Made by a program: the position numbers and the translations under genes
The notes under the pieces: generated by a model
Told to the model about the DNA's origin: nothing
The model's database searches: none
The model's input: only the letters and a program-made list of their open reading frames with translations
Part shown: one piece after another, positions 24,901 to 39,900 of the stretch
Position numbering within the stretch: position 1 is the first letter of the stretch
Layout of the letters: the number at the start of each line of letters is the position of its first letter
Source of the DNA: Mimachlamys varia
Lineage: Eukaryota; Mollusca; Bivalvia; Pectinida; Pectinidae
Assembly (NCBI GenBank): GCA_947623455.1
Contig: OX392533.1
Span: forward strand, 35,260,729-35,324,728
Direction: 5' to 3'
Length of the DNA: 64,000 bases

Positions 24901-27900
24901 GATTTGAAAATAATGTGTATGTTTATTGTTAAACAAAGATATATTTTCTTGTTCTGTTTCAGCTTCCCAGCCATTAAACAACACTGCAACCAGTAAGTTA
25001 TTTTTCCTTTGAAAATTGATGGTAAAGTATTAATGATCACAGATACTTAAGTATTAATGGTCTCACATATGATAAAGCATTAACAGACACATATGATAAA
25101 GATAAAGCAATAACAAGCACATGTGATAAAGCATTAATGGTCACAGATGATAAAGTATAAACGATTAAAGATGATAAAGCATTAACGATAAAAGATGATA
25201 AAGCATTAACGATAAAAGATGATAAAGCATTAACGATAAAAGATGATCAAGCATTAACGATAAAAGATGATAAAGCATTAACGATAAAAGATGATCAAGC
25301 ATTAACGATAAAATATGATAAAGCATTAACGATAAAAGATGATCAAGCATTAACGATAAAATATGATAAAGCATTAACGATCTCATATGGTAAAGCATTA
25401 ACGATCTCTGATGATAAAGCATTAACGATAAAATATGATAAAGCATAAAGATCTCAGATAATAAAGTATTAACGATCTCATATGGTAAAGTATTAACGAT
25501 TTTTGATGATAAAGCATTAACGATCTGATCATAAAGCATTAACTATCTCATATGATAAAGCATTAACGATCTCGTATGATAAAGCATTAACGATCTCATA
25601 TGATAAAGCATTAACGATCTCATATGATAAAGCATTAACGATCTCAGATAATAAAGTATTAACGATCTCATATGATAAAGCATTAACGATCTCATATGAT
25701 AAAGCATTAACGATCTCAGATAATAGTATTAACGATCTCTGATGATAAAGCATTAACGATCTCATATGATAAAATATCAACAATCACAGATCATAAAGAA
25801 TTAGCGATCACAGATGATAAAGCATTAACGGCCACAGATCATAAAGTATTAACGGTCATAGATAATAAAGCATTAACGATCTATGATGATAAAGTATTAA
25901 CGATATCAGATGATAAAGCATAAACGGTCACAGATAATAAAGTATTAACGGGCACAGATAATAAAGTATTAACGGTCACAGATGAAGCATTTAGGATCAC
26001 AGATATAGCTTTATCGATCAATAATAAAGCATTATGTTCACATATGATAAAGCATTAACAAATGATAAGGCATGAATGGTTACATCATAGCTGATAAAGA
26101 ATTAACGGTTAAATATGATAACGCATTAACAGTCACAGTATATTTAATTGATTGGTTTCCATGGAATCAAAACCCACTTGTTTGTCAGATTCTTTTGGGG
26201 TATATGAAATTCGATTCATTTTATTGCAGATTGTCATGCTGGTTCTAAAGCCGACATCATCTTCAATCTGGACTCATCCGGAAGTGTAGGAAAAGCCAAT
26301 TTTGATAAGATGCTCGAGTTTGTTAAAGGTATGGTGAAGAACTTTGATGTAGGATCGAACAAAATCCGGGTCGGTTTGGCAACTTTCAGTTCCCGGCCAT
26401 ACATAATGTTTAATCTCGATAAATATGCGGACAAAGCGGCGTTGATGACCGCACTTGACCACATACCTTACAAATCTGGCGGGACGAACACGGGAGATGC
26501 TCTAAAAGAAGTCTATAGTAAGATGTTTACTGCTGCGAACGGCGACCGGCCCGGTGTCCCGAACATCGAAATCGTCATCACAGACGGCCGCTCAAATAAC
26601 CACCCAGCGACCGTTAGTGAAGCTACAGCTTCTAGGAACCACGGAATCAATGTGTTTTCTGTGGGTGTGGGACGAGGCATCAGTAAGTCTGAGTTAAACG
26701 ACATCGCCAGTGACCCCGATAGTACCCATGTAATGACAGTTGACGACTTCAGCAAACTTCAGCAAATCCAAGGAGCCTTTGCCTCGCAGACGTGCCAAGG
26801 TAAGTTGTGTAATGTCCTTATAAGGTAAGAGAGGGGGTAATAAAAAAATGGTTATCCGCCTTTCGTGAAGTGGCTTTCATTGAGAATGTTAACGAAAACA
26901 TATATGTTTTAAAATAGATTTATAACCTTCGCTTTGTTGTTTGAGTTAGTCATTTTTATTTATCTATTTCATCTATGACTGGTTGAGTTGGCGATATATG
27001 TAAATTTAGATTTTTTTTCTAATTTTCCAAAAAAAAATTGAACATAATATTACATTTGTAAAGCAATTTTTTCTCTCTCATACACAAACTCAGTCAGTTT
27101 TTGCGACCAAGCATTCTTTTTTTACATATATCTCCGGTATATAATAAGGTCATTAGTGTTTGACAGTTATTCAGCTAAAATTTACACGTACAAAAATATC
27201 AGATACATATTTTAACCATCATGAAATAATCGAGAATAACCGATTACCGGTTTTCATTGATAACGAAAGAATATTGATGAGATTTATTTATTTGTCCTTT
27301 AACACTTTAAAACCATTTTATTAACACTTTAAGACCATTTTAAGACAATTGTATATATTGGTATTCTCTGATTTTTTTTACAGTAATACCCCCATCACCT
27401 CCGTCGAATATTCCTACAGGTAGGTATTAGATATTATTTTATTATGCTTCATTCATAACACCATGATATTTTGAAATTTCTAAAAGTTGTATAGCATCAT
27501 ATTTTGACTCTTATAAACTACCAGTTTTATTTTTTACTACTAATATTGATGCTAACAGTAGCACTAAGTGAATACAAAAAAAACTGGGCCCGTATTCATG
27601 AAACCGTTCTCATGCTCAAGCATGGGTTCTGTGCTCAAGCCAGCTTTCTAGACTTGAGCACAAAATTCATGCTTGAGCATGAGAACGGTTTCGTGAATAC
27701 GGGCCCTGGTTTTGCCCAAGGCGGACACTGTATACATACAATTTTCCTCGCGGATTAATTCCAACTTTCGATAATAACAGCGAACGCTTCTACACTTTGA
27801 AAAATTAATGTGCAGTAAATTGTTAAGGGCGCATAGATTTATTCGACGAAATGCGCCCTTAACCTATATAACTTGGCATATCTTTCCATAAACATATTAT

Positions 27901-30900
27901 TCATTGACATAATTTTAATAAAACAAGGTGTTTAAATTATTTTTGAAAGTTTGAAACATAAATTATATCTGTTTTATAATTCCCAGCGGCACCACAGCCC
28001 CTAGTTGACCCGTGCAAAGACAAGCTGGCTAACTGTGCCACGTACCAAAGGGGCTCTTGTACTGGCCTGTACGAACAGTGGGCAAGGACCCAATGTGCAC
28101 GAACTTGTGGTTACTGTACCAGTAAGTATATGGCCCATCCAGCATCGTTCGATTACACGTGCGTCTATTTATACACATCCTAATACTGTTCAATGCAGTA
28201 TTGATGGAGATAGTTTGATTTTGACAAATGTTAGAAATGCGTAATTATCGTATCGTTGGAAATATAAATTAATCCTTTTTTTCTGGATTCATAAGTTTTA
28301 CGCACCTGTCGCTTCTGCTTCTACAGTAGTTAAATACATTTCGATTCCAACCTTTTGGTCCCTAGCATCCTAGAAGGACAAAACAATTGTATGATGCAGT
28401 GTAATTCATTTTTTCGGTATACTGTATCTATTATGAAAATTAAAGGTTCACCACATGTGTGTATATTAGTTTCATACACCAAGTATGTGCTCATTTAACG
28501 TATGAACGGTGGCATTCAATGAATCGATTATACATTTTCGCCCATACATGTTTCCCTCACATCGTTCACATTGTATAAGACCCTTGGAACGCGATCGTTG
28601 AATATTGTAGCAATATACAATAACCTCCCAATTGAAGGTACACCACAAAGCGTCATTTTGTGACGACTTCAATCACCAATTGACCAGTCAAATACCATAC
28701 AGATTGACACATACTAACAGAAACGGAAAAATAAAATTTTCACAAAGTCCTAGTTTGTGTTTGTAAGAAGTCAGGAAAGAGGAAAATTTATAGTAATATT
28801 GAGAGAAAAAAGTTCCGAAGTTTGATGAAACAGAAGACGCTTACTCTTCCGGAACATCTGGTTTTATTCTCTTGTACTAATTCTCATGTGAATCTTTCTT
28901 TTGTTTATATTTTGCCCCTAATTTAATCGATTTTGAGTTCGGGTTATGTTTTTGTTGACGCTTTGGTATTCTGCTACATGGTATTTTGATTATCTAACTG
29001 CTCTTACCGTAATGTTCGTCTTGTTCTCCCTAGCCGCCATCCCGACGATTCCTCCGAACTGTACGGACGTGCTAACAAACTGTCGAGATTATGATGCCCA
29101 GGTGTGCAATTCCTTCGGGCCATGGGCCCATGACAACTGTAGACAGTTCTGTGGATTCTGCCGTAAGTTAGCAAAATTGCGGCACAATATGTTATTCTTA
29201 AAAATGGTATTTACCAAATTCAAAGCGGTTACATTTAAGGTTTAATATATCAAATGTTATAAACAAACCTAGATAGAGTTTTATTCATTTTTTCGTCATC
29301 CTGTATCTATTACTAAATTTAAAAGGTGCAGCACATGTGTGTGTTACGTCATCTTTTAATAAACTGTATGTAAACAAATAATCTGTTTGTAAACAAAGAA
29401 AATAATTTGAATCTTAATAAGCAGTTAATTTTTAACAGACTGTATTTATGCTTAATGAAATGATTCATTTGTTTGTAAACAAAAAATAAAAGTAATTTGA
29501 ATCTTAATAAGCAGTTAAGTTTTAACAGACTGTATTTATGCTTTACTGAAAGATTCATCTATTTGTAAACAAATAAATAATTTGATTCTTAATAAGCAGT
29601 TAAGTTTTAACAGACTGTGCATTTATACTTAATTGAATGATTCATCTGTTTGTTAACAAAGAAAATAATCTGATTCTTAAAAAACAGTTAAGTTTTAACA
29701 GACTGTGGATTTATACTTAATTAAATGATTCATCTGTTTGTTAACAAAGAAAATAATCTGATTCTTAAAAAACAGTTAAGTTTTAACAGACTGTGCATTT
29801 ATATTTAAATGAATGATTCAACTGTTTGTAAACAAAGAAAATAATTTCATTCATAATAAGCAGTTAAGTTTTAACAGACTGTGCATTTATACTTAATTAA
29901 ATGATTCATCTGTTTGTAAACAAAGAAAATAATTCGATTCTTAATAAGCAGTTCATATAGCCTTACACTAGATTGAATATCTTTAACGCTACATATAATT
30001 TTATTGGTTATAATGTTTTTTCAGAGTTCAATGCAAAGGGAGTCGACGGATATTGTGAGTACTGTTTATCAAATAAACAGAAATGTTTTGTTCCGGATAA
30101 TCGTGCCTTCGGACACCAGCTATAACGATTTATAAAAGCTGTAATGATGGTTTAATATTGAAACAGGGAAATCTCAACCTGAGGCTACGGTATATATGAT
30201 ATCTACTTCCTTGAACGAGGCGTTCCCGAGAGTTAAATAATTGAAATCTTATCACGAGGGTTGAACTTACCGTGTTTACATCATATAAAAGATTCCCTAC
30301 TTTAGAATTTACCAAATGCAATAAAATGTAGTATTGCAATTTTACACTTGAAAACTGCAATCTTTTTATCCAATGCACATCTTTTAAAAATATTTTTTTA
30401 ACAAAGATGATTTTTAAGAATATTAAAATAATTATCCAACATTGCTAAAAGCTATACGATGAAGTGCATAAAGCGTAGCTGTCACGCATTAGTTGACAAA
30501 TACAATCGACACTTTTAATTGGATAAAGTCTATGCATATGTAGTATCAATACAAAACAATAATGTTTTAAACACAATTAAATCTTAATATGCTAATCAGG
30601 TGTGTTTGTAATTGGAATATTGCTTTAACAGTAATTTATATCGGGACGGAATATGTTGCTTTAAGGACGCAATATTATTTCTCTAATGATAGCTTATGAC
30701 GGGAGTTGTTAATTTCTTAAGCCAAATATTGCTATAACAGATATTCTATTCAGTGACGGGAATGTGTTATTTTGTAGATGGAAAGTGTTACTATAACGGG
30801 AAGTCGTACACTCAAGGACAGACCTGGTCCGACGGTTGTGCCTATGACTGTAGATGTGATGATGCCTCAAAAGGACACTACAGCTGTTACAACAAGTAAG

Positions 30901-33900
30901 CTTATATTCACGAGACATTGAACCTTTCGTGTTTAAAATAAATTGAATGTGTAGATGTAACTAATTTGCTACAGGTAAGTTTATATTCACAAGACATTGG
31001 ACCTTTCGTGTTTGAAATAAATTGAATGTTTAGATGCAACTAATTTGCTGCAGGTAAGTTTATATTCACAAGACATAGAACCTTTCGTGTTTGAAATAAA
31101 TTGAATGTTTAGATGCAATTAATTTGCTGCAGGTAAGCTTATATTCACAAGACATAGAACATTTCGTATGTGAAATAACTTGAATTTAAGTTTATATTCA
31201 CAAGACATTGAACCTTTCGTGTTTAAAATAAATTGAATGTGTAGATGCAACTAATTTGCTATAGGTAAGTTTCTATTCACAAGACATAGAACCTTTCGTG
31301 TTTGAAATAAATTGAATGTTTAGATGCAATTAATTTGCTGCAGGTAAGCTTATATTCACAAGACATAGAACATTTCGTATGTGAAATAACTTGAATTTAA
31401 GTTTATATTCACAAGACATTGAACCTTTCGTGTTTAAAATAAATTGAATGTAAATTTATATTCACAAGACATAGAACCTTTCGTGTTTGAAATAACTTGA
31501 ATGTAAGCTTATATTCACGAGCCATAGAACCTTTCGTGTTTAAAATAAATTGAATGTAAGCTTATATTCACAAGACATAGAACCTTTCGTGTTTGAAATA
31601 AATTGAATGTAAGTTTATATTCACAAGACATAGAACCTTTCGTGTTTGAAATAAATTGAATGTTTAGATGCAACTAATTTGCTGCAGGTAAGCTTATATT
31701 CACAAGACATAGAACCTTTCGTGTTTGAAATAAATTGAATGTGTAGATGCAACTAATTTGCTACAGGTAAGCTTATATTCACAAGACATAGAACCTTTCG
31801 TGTTTGAAATAAATTGAATGTTTAGATGCAATTAATTTGCTGCAGGTAAGCTTATATTCACAAGACATAGAACATTTCGTATGTGAAATAACTTGAATTT
31901 AAGTTTATATTCACAAGACATTGAACCTTTCGTGTTTAAAATAAATTGAATGTTTAGATGCAACTAATTTGCTGCAGATAAGCTTATATTAACAAGACAT
32001 AGAACCTTTCGTGTTTGAAAAAAATAATCTGAGTTTATATTCACAAGACATTTTGCGTTTAAAATAAATTGGATGTGTATATGCTACACATTTGCTACAA
32101 GAAAGTTTATATTCACAAAACATAGAACCTTTCGTGTTTGAAATACATTAGATGACAAGATATAGAACCTTTCATGTTTGAAATACATTAGATGACAAGA
32201 CATAGAACCTTTCATGTTTGAAATACATTAGATGTAAGCTTATATTCACAAGACTTAGAACCGTTCGTGTTTAAAATAAATTGAATGTAAGCTTATATTC
32301 ACAAGACATAGAACCTTTCGTGTTTAAAATAAATTGATTGTAAGCTTATATTCACAAAACATAGAACCTTTCATGTTAAAAAAAAATAATCTGAGTTTAT
32401 TTTCACAAGACTTTTGCGTTTAAAATAAATTGGATGTGTATATGCTACACATTTGCTACAAGAAAGTTCATATTCACAAAACATAGAACCTTTCGTGTTA
32501 GAAATAAATTGAATGTTTAGATACAACTAATGTGCTACAGGTAAGGTTATATTCACAAGACATAGAACCTTTCGTGTTTGAAATATATAATGAATGTAAG
32601 CTTATATTCACAAGACTTAGAACCTTTCGTGTTTGAAATACATTGAATGTCTAGATGCAACACATCTGATAAAACAAGAACGCTTATATTCACAAGACAT
32701 TAACTTAGAAGTTTATACGGTTTGGGGTTTGTTTGCTACTATGTTTTAGTCTAGGGTGAGCCCTGGTTTTATTTTTGTTTTTAATTGTATGTTTAAAAGT
32801 ACAGCATTTGCTACAACATGTAAGGCAACATTTTAAGGAAACTTTGTAAGTTTGGTATATTTATCTTTGTTGCCGTCATCACGACTTATTTATAGTGTAA
32901 ATGCCTTCCACAAATTCTTTACTCAACAGCAGATTAAGCAAATTTCAGTTTCCACCTTTTCATATTGTCCGTAGCATCACCTAAAATGATGAAACAGCTC
33001 TATGCTGCAATGTTTTTTTCTTTTTCATTTTATGAAAATGAACCTTAAAAAAAAAGAACTAATTAAAGGCATACTCTCTATAGACACAAGAACATTTCAA
33101 TTTGCTAATAATTTACCTGGATATGTATAACGTTTTTGTTTGCTAAATTATAATTCACGTTCTCGTTATTGTTTTGAAACTAACCAGCACGCATTATCAT
33201 TTTTAATTCATAAAACCGAAATGGTTAGTGCAACTCCTTCCGCTCCCCAATAAGTAGATTTTATTACGAACCGTGTCACAGGTACGAAACGATAGCACAT
33301 ATAAAATGTGTTCCTTGATAACACATATGGCAGATGAACAACATTGGAACACTAGACTGCAAATTTAGTGTTCTCTTTAATAATGTGCTTGACAGTTATT
33401 TCTTGCTGAATATCGGGGACATTTTCGAGGCGGTTTTATTTGGCCTTTTTTCGCCCAATTCAACACATTAATTGTAACAACGAGTACAGCGCTAAATAAC
33501 CATTAGTTGCAAAAAGGGGAGAGGGGGAGAGTTGGGGGGGGGGAGGGGCGTAGGGCGAAAGTTTAACTGCGTAGACATTCTACTTTACAGTAAGAGTTAA
33601 AAATACACATCAGAAGCACCACTTTGATTTATTAATAGACACAGTATGCCGTTAAAATGAATTACACTGCATTATGCAGCTGCTTCATCCAACTAGGATT
33701 CGTCAGTGGTGATAAGTACAAAAAGTGTAGACTAACCAATTAAAATTTACCCCTCAGGTGCCCCTCCTATTACAACCTTCCGCCACAATGTACTCTCACC
33801 CAAAAGGCGGGCGAATGCTGTCTTCAACCAGTATGCAACTTCCACCCTAACTACCAGACCACCAGTGGGCAGAGTGTGGGCAATGTTAACGGGATAAGTA

Positions 33901-36900
33901 TGTTATTCAGATTTACTGTAAACTCACATTTTTTAGCGGAAATTTTAATTTAGCGATTTTCGTACCAATGGAATCCGCTAATTATGACTATGCTATGAAC
34001 AGTTTACATTTTATATGTATTGTTTAGTACTGTGCAGTATTGTTAGTGAACCAATTCGTCATTGCACCAGTTTGTTTTAATCCGATTTTGCGCTAAAATT
34101 TAGAGTACGCCAATTGAAAATTACGTTTTACAATATTTGATTGTTGCAATAATAGAAATAATTTTACTTTAATTGTTTTAGTTATGTATGTGTGTGTTGT
34201 GTTTGTATTATACATTTTTTTCTGTTGCATACTTAAAAAAGAAAAAACAAATTGGAAATATTGTATTAAATACACTTTTTAAGATAAATTTTTTGGTTAT
34301 ATTTTGAGTTAATGTTATGGTTTTGAAAAGGTTTTCAGAGACTGCTCGTATCTTTAGGATGTCATTAGTGGTAGTTTATTTATTATCGAATCTAAAGTTC
34401 ACGTGCTTTTAATTTCTTTTACGATACCGACAATTTTGGTACATTATTATTGACTTTTGGGTAGGATGTTCCCATTTGGAAGGTTTCGGGATAACAAAAT
34501 TTGATTATTTTTGTATTTCATTCAACAACTACTGAATAAAATAAAGCAATACAATCACAATCGGTCATTTACATTTTCATCTTTTTTCTTTTTTTTTTAC
34601 CTTAAAGAATTTAGATTTCTGTATGTAGTAACGAAAAATAGGTTAGTTATACAAACCTGTCTGTGTATGATTAAATAATGTTAATATATAAACATGATGG
34701 TGATATGTTTTTTAATCATCAATTTTACTAAACTCTAAGTTTTGAATCTTAGGAGAGGTAAGCTTTGATAGGTGCTTTTACTCAAATTCTTCTTTCCAAA
34801 TAAAATCTTTGTAGTTAAATACGTGATCACTATTTTATTGTAGGCACGTGCAAATATCACAGTCATGACTACTTCCAAGGCCAGACGTGGCAGGATGGTT
34901 GCCTGTATGACTGCCAATGTACGGATGCAGGAGCAGGCATGTACAGCTGTCAATCAAGGTAAGTCACGCCCCTGTGTATATAACTTGCTCTTAAGGTCAG
35001 TCTTGAACCTTTTTCTATAAAATGAATCGCTTTAAGATAACAGATTATTTCATATTTTTAAAAAACCAACGGCACGCATGCATCCGGAGTGATAATTACA
35101 GTTTGGATCACTTGTCTCATACTGTAAAAGTGGATTTTCTCGCGCTTATTTCGCTGGCATTAAATCTCCGCGAATATATCCACATGCGAACATTTTTAAA
35201 ATCACTCGAACTCTAGTGTGTTATAGTATTAAAGATACACAGTGCAAAACAGCATGACTGAAGAGCGAAATTTTCTACACCGCGAACAGGTTAGAGGCTG
35301 ACAAAGCGAAAAATTCAACGCGCGAAAATATTCAATTTAACAGTAGATTGAATAATCGATACATAAAATGAAATATTGATATAATGTTAACATTGGATAT
35401 GACAAAACATGAATAAATTTTATTTCAGTCTTATCTTTTGTTGCTGTCTTATAACACGTCTTTATTTTATGGAACGATGGAACGGTGTTTTATTTAAATA
35501 TTTTAAAATATGATGTACTAATATATATAATAATATATTAGTATCTGATTATCTCGTGGTGCATTTTGATATTACAATGTCGTTGTAAAAAAAAGATACC
35601 AGAGGGACAACATCTCAAAAGACGGAAAACTTATTCCAAATGTGATCCAAATAAAGATTTTCACGGATATCGTTGAAAAGCTTATGTACAGTCAGCGAAA
35701 ATACGACCAGGTGCTCCGAAATGGTCAAAACATTTTATGTCATTTAGTATCATCGATGTCGATATCCAAGTGAACCTATGTCAAATTCAAGTGAATCGAT
35801 GTCGATATCCAAGTGAACCGATGTCAAATTCAAGTGAACCTATGTCAAATTCAAGTGAACCTATGTCAAATTCAAGTGAACCTATGTCAAATTCAAGTGA
35901 ACCTATGTCAAATTCAAGTACATTAATGTAATTGACATGGCAGGTGTCGTCAATGAGGCAAACGACGCTTACTTTTCCGGAACACCTGGTCTTATTCTCT
36001 TGTACTTTTACAAGGGTCACCATGTCATTCTTTCCTTTGGTCATAACTTGCCACTTGTTTTGAGTTCGGATTATGGTTTTGAGGACTCTTTGGTATTCTC
36101 TGAGTTTTTCAAGTCCTTCCATTGAGAGCCTTGACAAGCGCAATCACAAGTCACACTAATGCGGACTTTCATATTACACAAAGTATTTGCAACTATACCA
36201 CTATCGCATTGGTTAATGTTATATGTTTACTTTTGCAAGGTAACAAATAAAGAACGTATTTATTACTAGTACAAGTATATATGACACACTGGTAAACAAA
36301 TGGTCTTTTTATAGACCCGCCATTTATGTAAGGGAGGGTAATTGGTACTTTATGTTTCATATATTGGTCCCTTCAAGTCATGTTCAGTTAATGGACATTG
36401 ATCAACATTTTTTTTATGAGATCGAGTTTGGGAAAACAATCGTTTGAGCTTGTATTTCAGAGATTAAAGGTCAAGCCAGTAGTCCCAGCTACTATTCTTA
36501 GGAGATTTGATAAAAAAACCCAAAACAAACAAACAAACAACCAAAAACAAAACCAATGAAACACAAATGGCAAATACTTTGCTTTACACGTAGGGCATTC
36601 AAAAATCTAAATACTTCCAATAACATTAACAAAATACGTCGTGTTAAAGGTGCCCGGTCTACAAGAATCTGCCGCCAGTTTGCCATCTTCAGCAACAGCC
36701 TGGTAAATGCTGCTCGGAACCCGTATGCGACTTCAACCAACAATTTGGAACGTTTGATGGCATGGGAGCAATCAGCGGCAAAGGAGTCGGTCAGTATAAA
36801 AAAATTCAGGTTAACGTGCACTCATGTCAACATCGTAACTTGGAAATAGAAATCAGTATTTAGTATAACTTAAGGTCTAAATATGTTTCCCTATTCACAT

Positions 36901-39900
36901 CACTATCATTGAGCTACAGGTAAGTGTAAGAGAAAGGTAACACAAAGTGCACTCTGGGTGGACTCAGTTTGGACTTGTAGTGCAATCCGTTTGGACTTGT
37001 AGTGCACTCCGTTTGGACTTGTAGTGCACTCCGTTTGGACTTGTAGTGCACTCCGTTTGGACTTGTAGTGCACTCCGTTTGGACTTGTTGTGCACTCAGT
37101 TTGGACTTGTAGTGCACTCAGTTTGGACTTATAGTGCACTCCGTTTGGACTTGTAGTGCACTCCGTTTGGACTTATAGTGCACTCCGTTTGAACTTGTAG
37201 TGCACTCCGTTTGGACTTCAGTTACTTGCTAATGCTGTCCATGACGAGAGATACGATATTTATATAAGTGCATTAATGCTTATTTCATTAATTTATATTT
37301 TAATGTAGATGATATTATTCATATATCAAAAATAATATGCATACCGCTTCGCGAAAAGAAACCATTTTGTTATAAGTTTAAGTACATGATACTCAAAATA
37401 CAAGGTGTTCATTATTAATCACATGACTTACTGTGTGGTCTCGGATTGGCTGTAGGTCAGACCCCGACCACGCCTCCACCGTGCGTCGACAAAGCGAAGA
37501 ACTGTAATCTTTACCAGGCTAATATGTGTACTGACGCTGGTTACCACGATTGGGCAAGGGAGAACTGCGCACTCTTCTGTAATTTCTGCTGTAAGTACAT
37601 AATTATACTGTTACTATTTTCATTTTAACCTTCGGATCAACAACACTAAGTGTATATGAAACATTATGTTTAATATATTATAAGTAACACGGAAGCACAA
37701 ATGACGAAGGAAGACAATTTTGATCATGTCAGAATACCGGACCGTCTATCACTGCGACTTCAAAACATCCTTTTTTGGGGATGTCGCGTTGGCGCAGTGG
37801 TAACGACCGCAGGTATTTCTGGCTAGGTGATTTGGTGCCGGAGATCGTGAGTTCGAGGCCCGGATAGGGCATGAGTCAAAAAATTGTCTTCCTTCGTCAA
37901 TTGTGTTTCCATTTACCTACTGTTACTATTTTGATATACATGGTATTTATGCGAGAGAAATATAAAAAGTCTGAAGCACGAATTTGAACTTTTTTATACT
38001 ACATTGTCGTATTGTTCATTTATGGATTTTTATTGTTTCACATTTCTTGTTAGAGAAACAATGAAAATAAAATAAAAAAAGATACAGTAAAAAAGTGCAA
38101 TTACAACCATTTAAAATGTATCAAACTGACCTGTTATTAAATGTGAGACTTGTTTTCGTTGTGAGTATGTATTATGCTTGTTGTCCCATGAAAGTTAAAG
38201 AAAAATAAAACGGAAAAACGGTTAATATTTACTTTTTTGTTGATACTTGAAGAAACATTAACAAGAAAATACATTTTTCAGCGGAGTTCACCCAACCACT
38301 GCCTTCAGGTAAGGAAATCATTTTTGTATTTATTTTTATGCATTGTTCTCGTAACAAATTTTCACGATTATTATAAGCATTCAAACTATGATCAAACATA
38401 TTAAACATACCAAATCAAGTTGTTTTACTCGATGATTTCATTTTTAAAAGATTTGAACTACAATTTACCATATTTAACTGAACACCATTTCTAAATAATG
38501 TGTAGTTTTGGCCTCTTTCTTCCGGTAAAAGTCTTCCGGTGAATATGTATCATGGTCTCAACAATGTCATACCATGATATCGATTCTTTTTCAATTAATT
38601 TGCCTGCGTCCATTATTTTCTTATTGCTTATTACTTAAATAAGGACCCATAATAAGTGTTAATGATGACGTAAAACACACATATGCTGCACCTTTTAAAT
38701 TTAGTAATAGATACAGTTTGCTGAAAAAATTAATTAAACTGCACCATGCAGCTGTTTCGACCTCCTAAGACTCTTCTGTGAAGCTAGGGGCCTAAAGATG
38801 GGAATCCAATTTTTTTAAACTTATGTATCTGTACGTGCTGAAATATGAAGGTGAAATCAACACAAAGCGAATATATATTGATCTCATGGGTGAACTGTGA
38901 AAGGAGGACCGGGTGAAGGTCAGTGAAATTCAATGAGAGATTTAGGCATTCAGGTATTCAAAAATTGATTGTTTTGCAGAAAAGTGTATCTACAAAGGTG
39001 TAGACTACTCACAAGGCCAGACCTGGTACGACGGCTGTGATTACGAATGTATGTGTGAGAACGCCAAATACGGATATTACAGATGTAACAAACGGTAAGA
39101 ATTATTTCAAAGCCAACTCAACTTCTTTGTAGCACTATATGGCACCGGAGTAGTGTTTTTTTTTGAAATAATTTTTAGAAGCAAACAAAAAAAAGTAAAA
39201 AAAAAAAAAAATGCACACAAAATTACATTCGCAATTTTAAGCATTTGCATAATGTCATTTTTTCCAAGGAAAATCGACGCTTCTTGTTTTGGTTTCGTTT
39301 GATGTTTGAAACATGATTTGGTAGATGAACGGTCATTCCTTTCTGACGAAATTTGACTGAGATTAGTGTCGGTGTGTTAAAGAAGCACAACTAAATGTAT
39401 AAATGTTAACACAATTTATCTTACAGATAAGTATAATCAGCCTTCACTTTATGGTTAAATTATTTGAGTCATGTATCAAACATTCCAGTCAAAAAATTAG
39501 ATAAATATTAAGACTGAAAATACGTCACAATAAGTAACGATCTACAAGATCAGCTCGGGATATCGTATAGAATATTTTCTTGTTGGCGACCAGATAACGA
39601 TTTTTAATTTTAGAAATAACTTGACATTTAACAATGATGATTTTTGTCAGCATGTCCTCTTTTCAAATCCAGAATTTACGTTAATGAAGCGATGTGCACC
39701 TTCTGTTTTACTATTTCAGCTGTCCGGATTATGTAAATCTACCTCTTAACTGCCACACTGTGAAAAATCAAGGCGACTGTTGTCCAAGGGTACAGTGTGA
39801 TGGCGGACAGGGCTCCTTTGTTGGGTCTTCGACAGTCTCCGGCGTGGCTGGCAGTTATCCCATACCCAACCTTCCCTCTGGCAGTGGCACCAGTGGCACC

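Noticed and set aside
25165..25783. Reverse-strand frames rich in LMLYH and EIVNALSY
   Set aside because: Translation of the 24-bp minisatellite in intron 8.
27987..28121. Reading the ShK modules as a toxin gene
   Set aside because: Six ShK modules are embedded in one long matrix-like protein with Trp-Ala spacing typical of structural ShKT modules; no toxin precursor organisation is seen.
15963..32700. Intronic arrays as CRISPR or other repeat-spacer systems
   Set aside because: The arrays are contiguous degenerate tandem repeats in a eukaryotic gene without unique spacers.
37784..37880. Functional tRNA gene
   Set aside because: Boxes A and B are present, but the cloverleaf is not convincing and related copies elsewhere mark it as a SINE.
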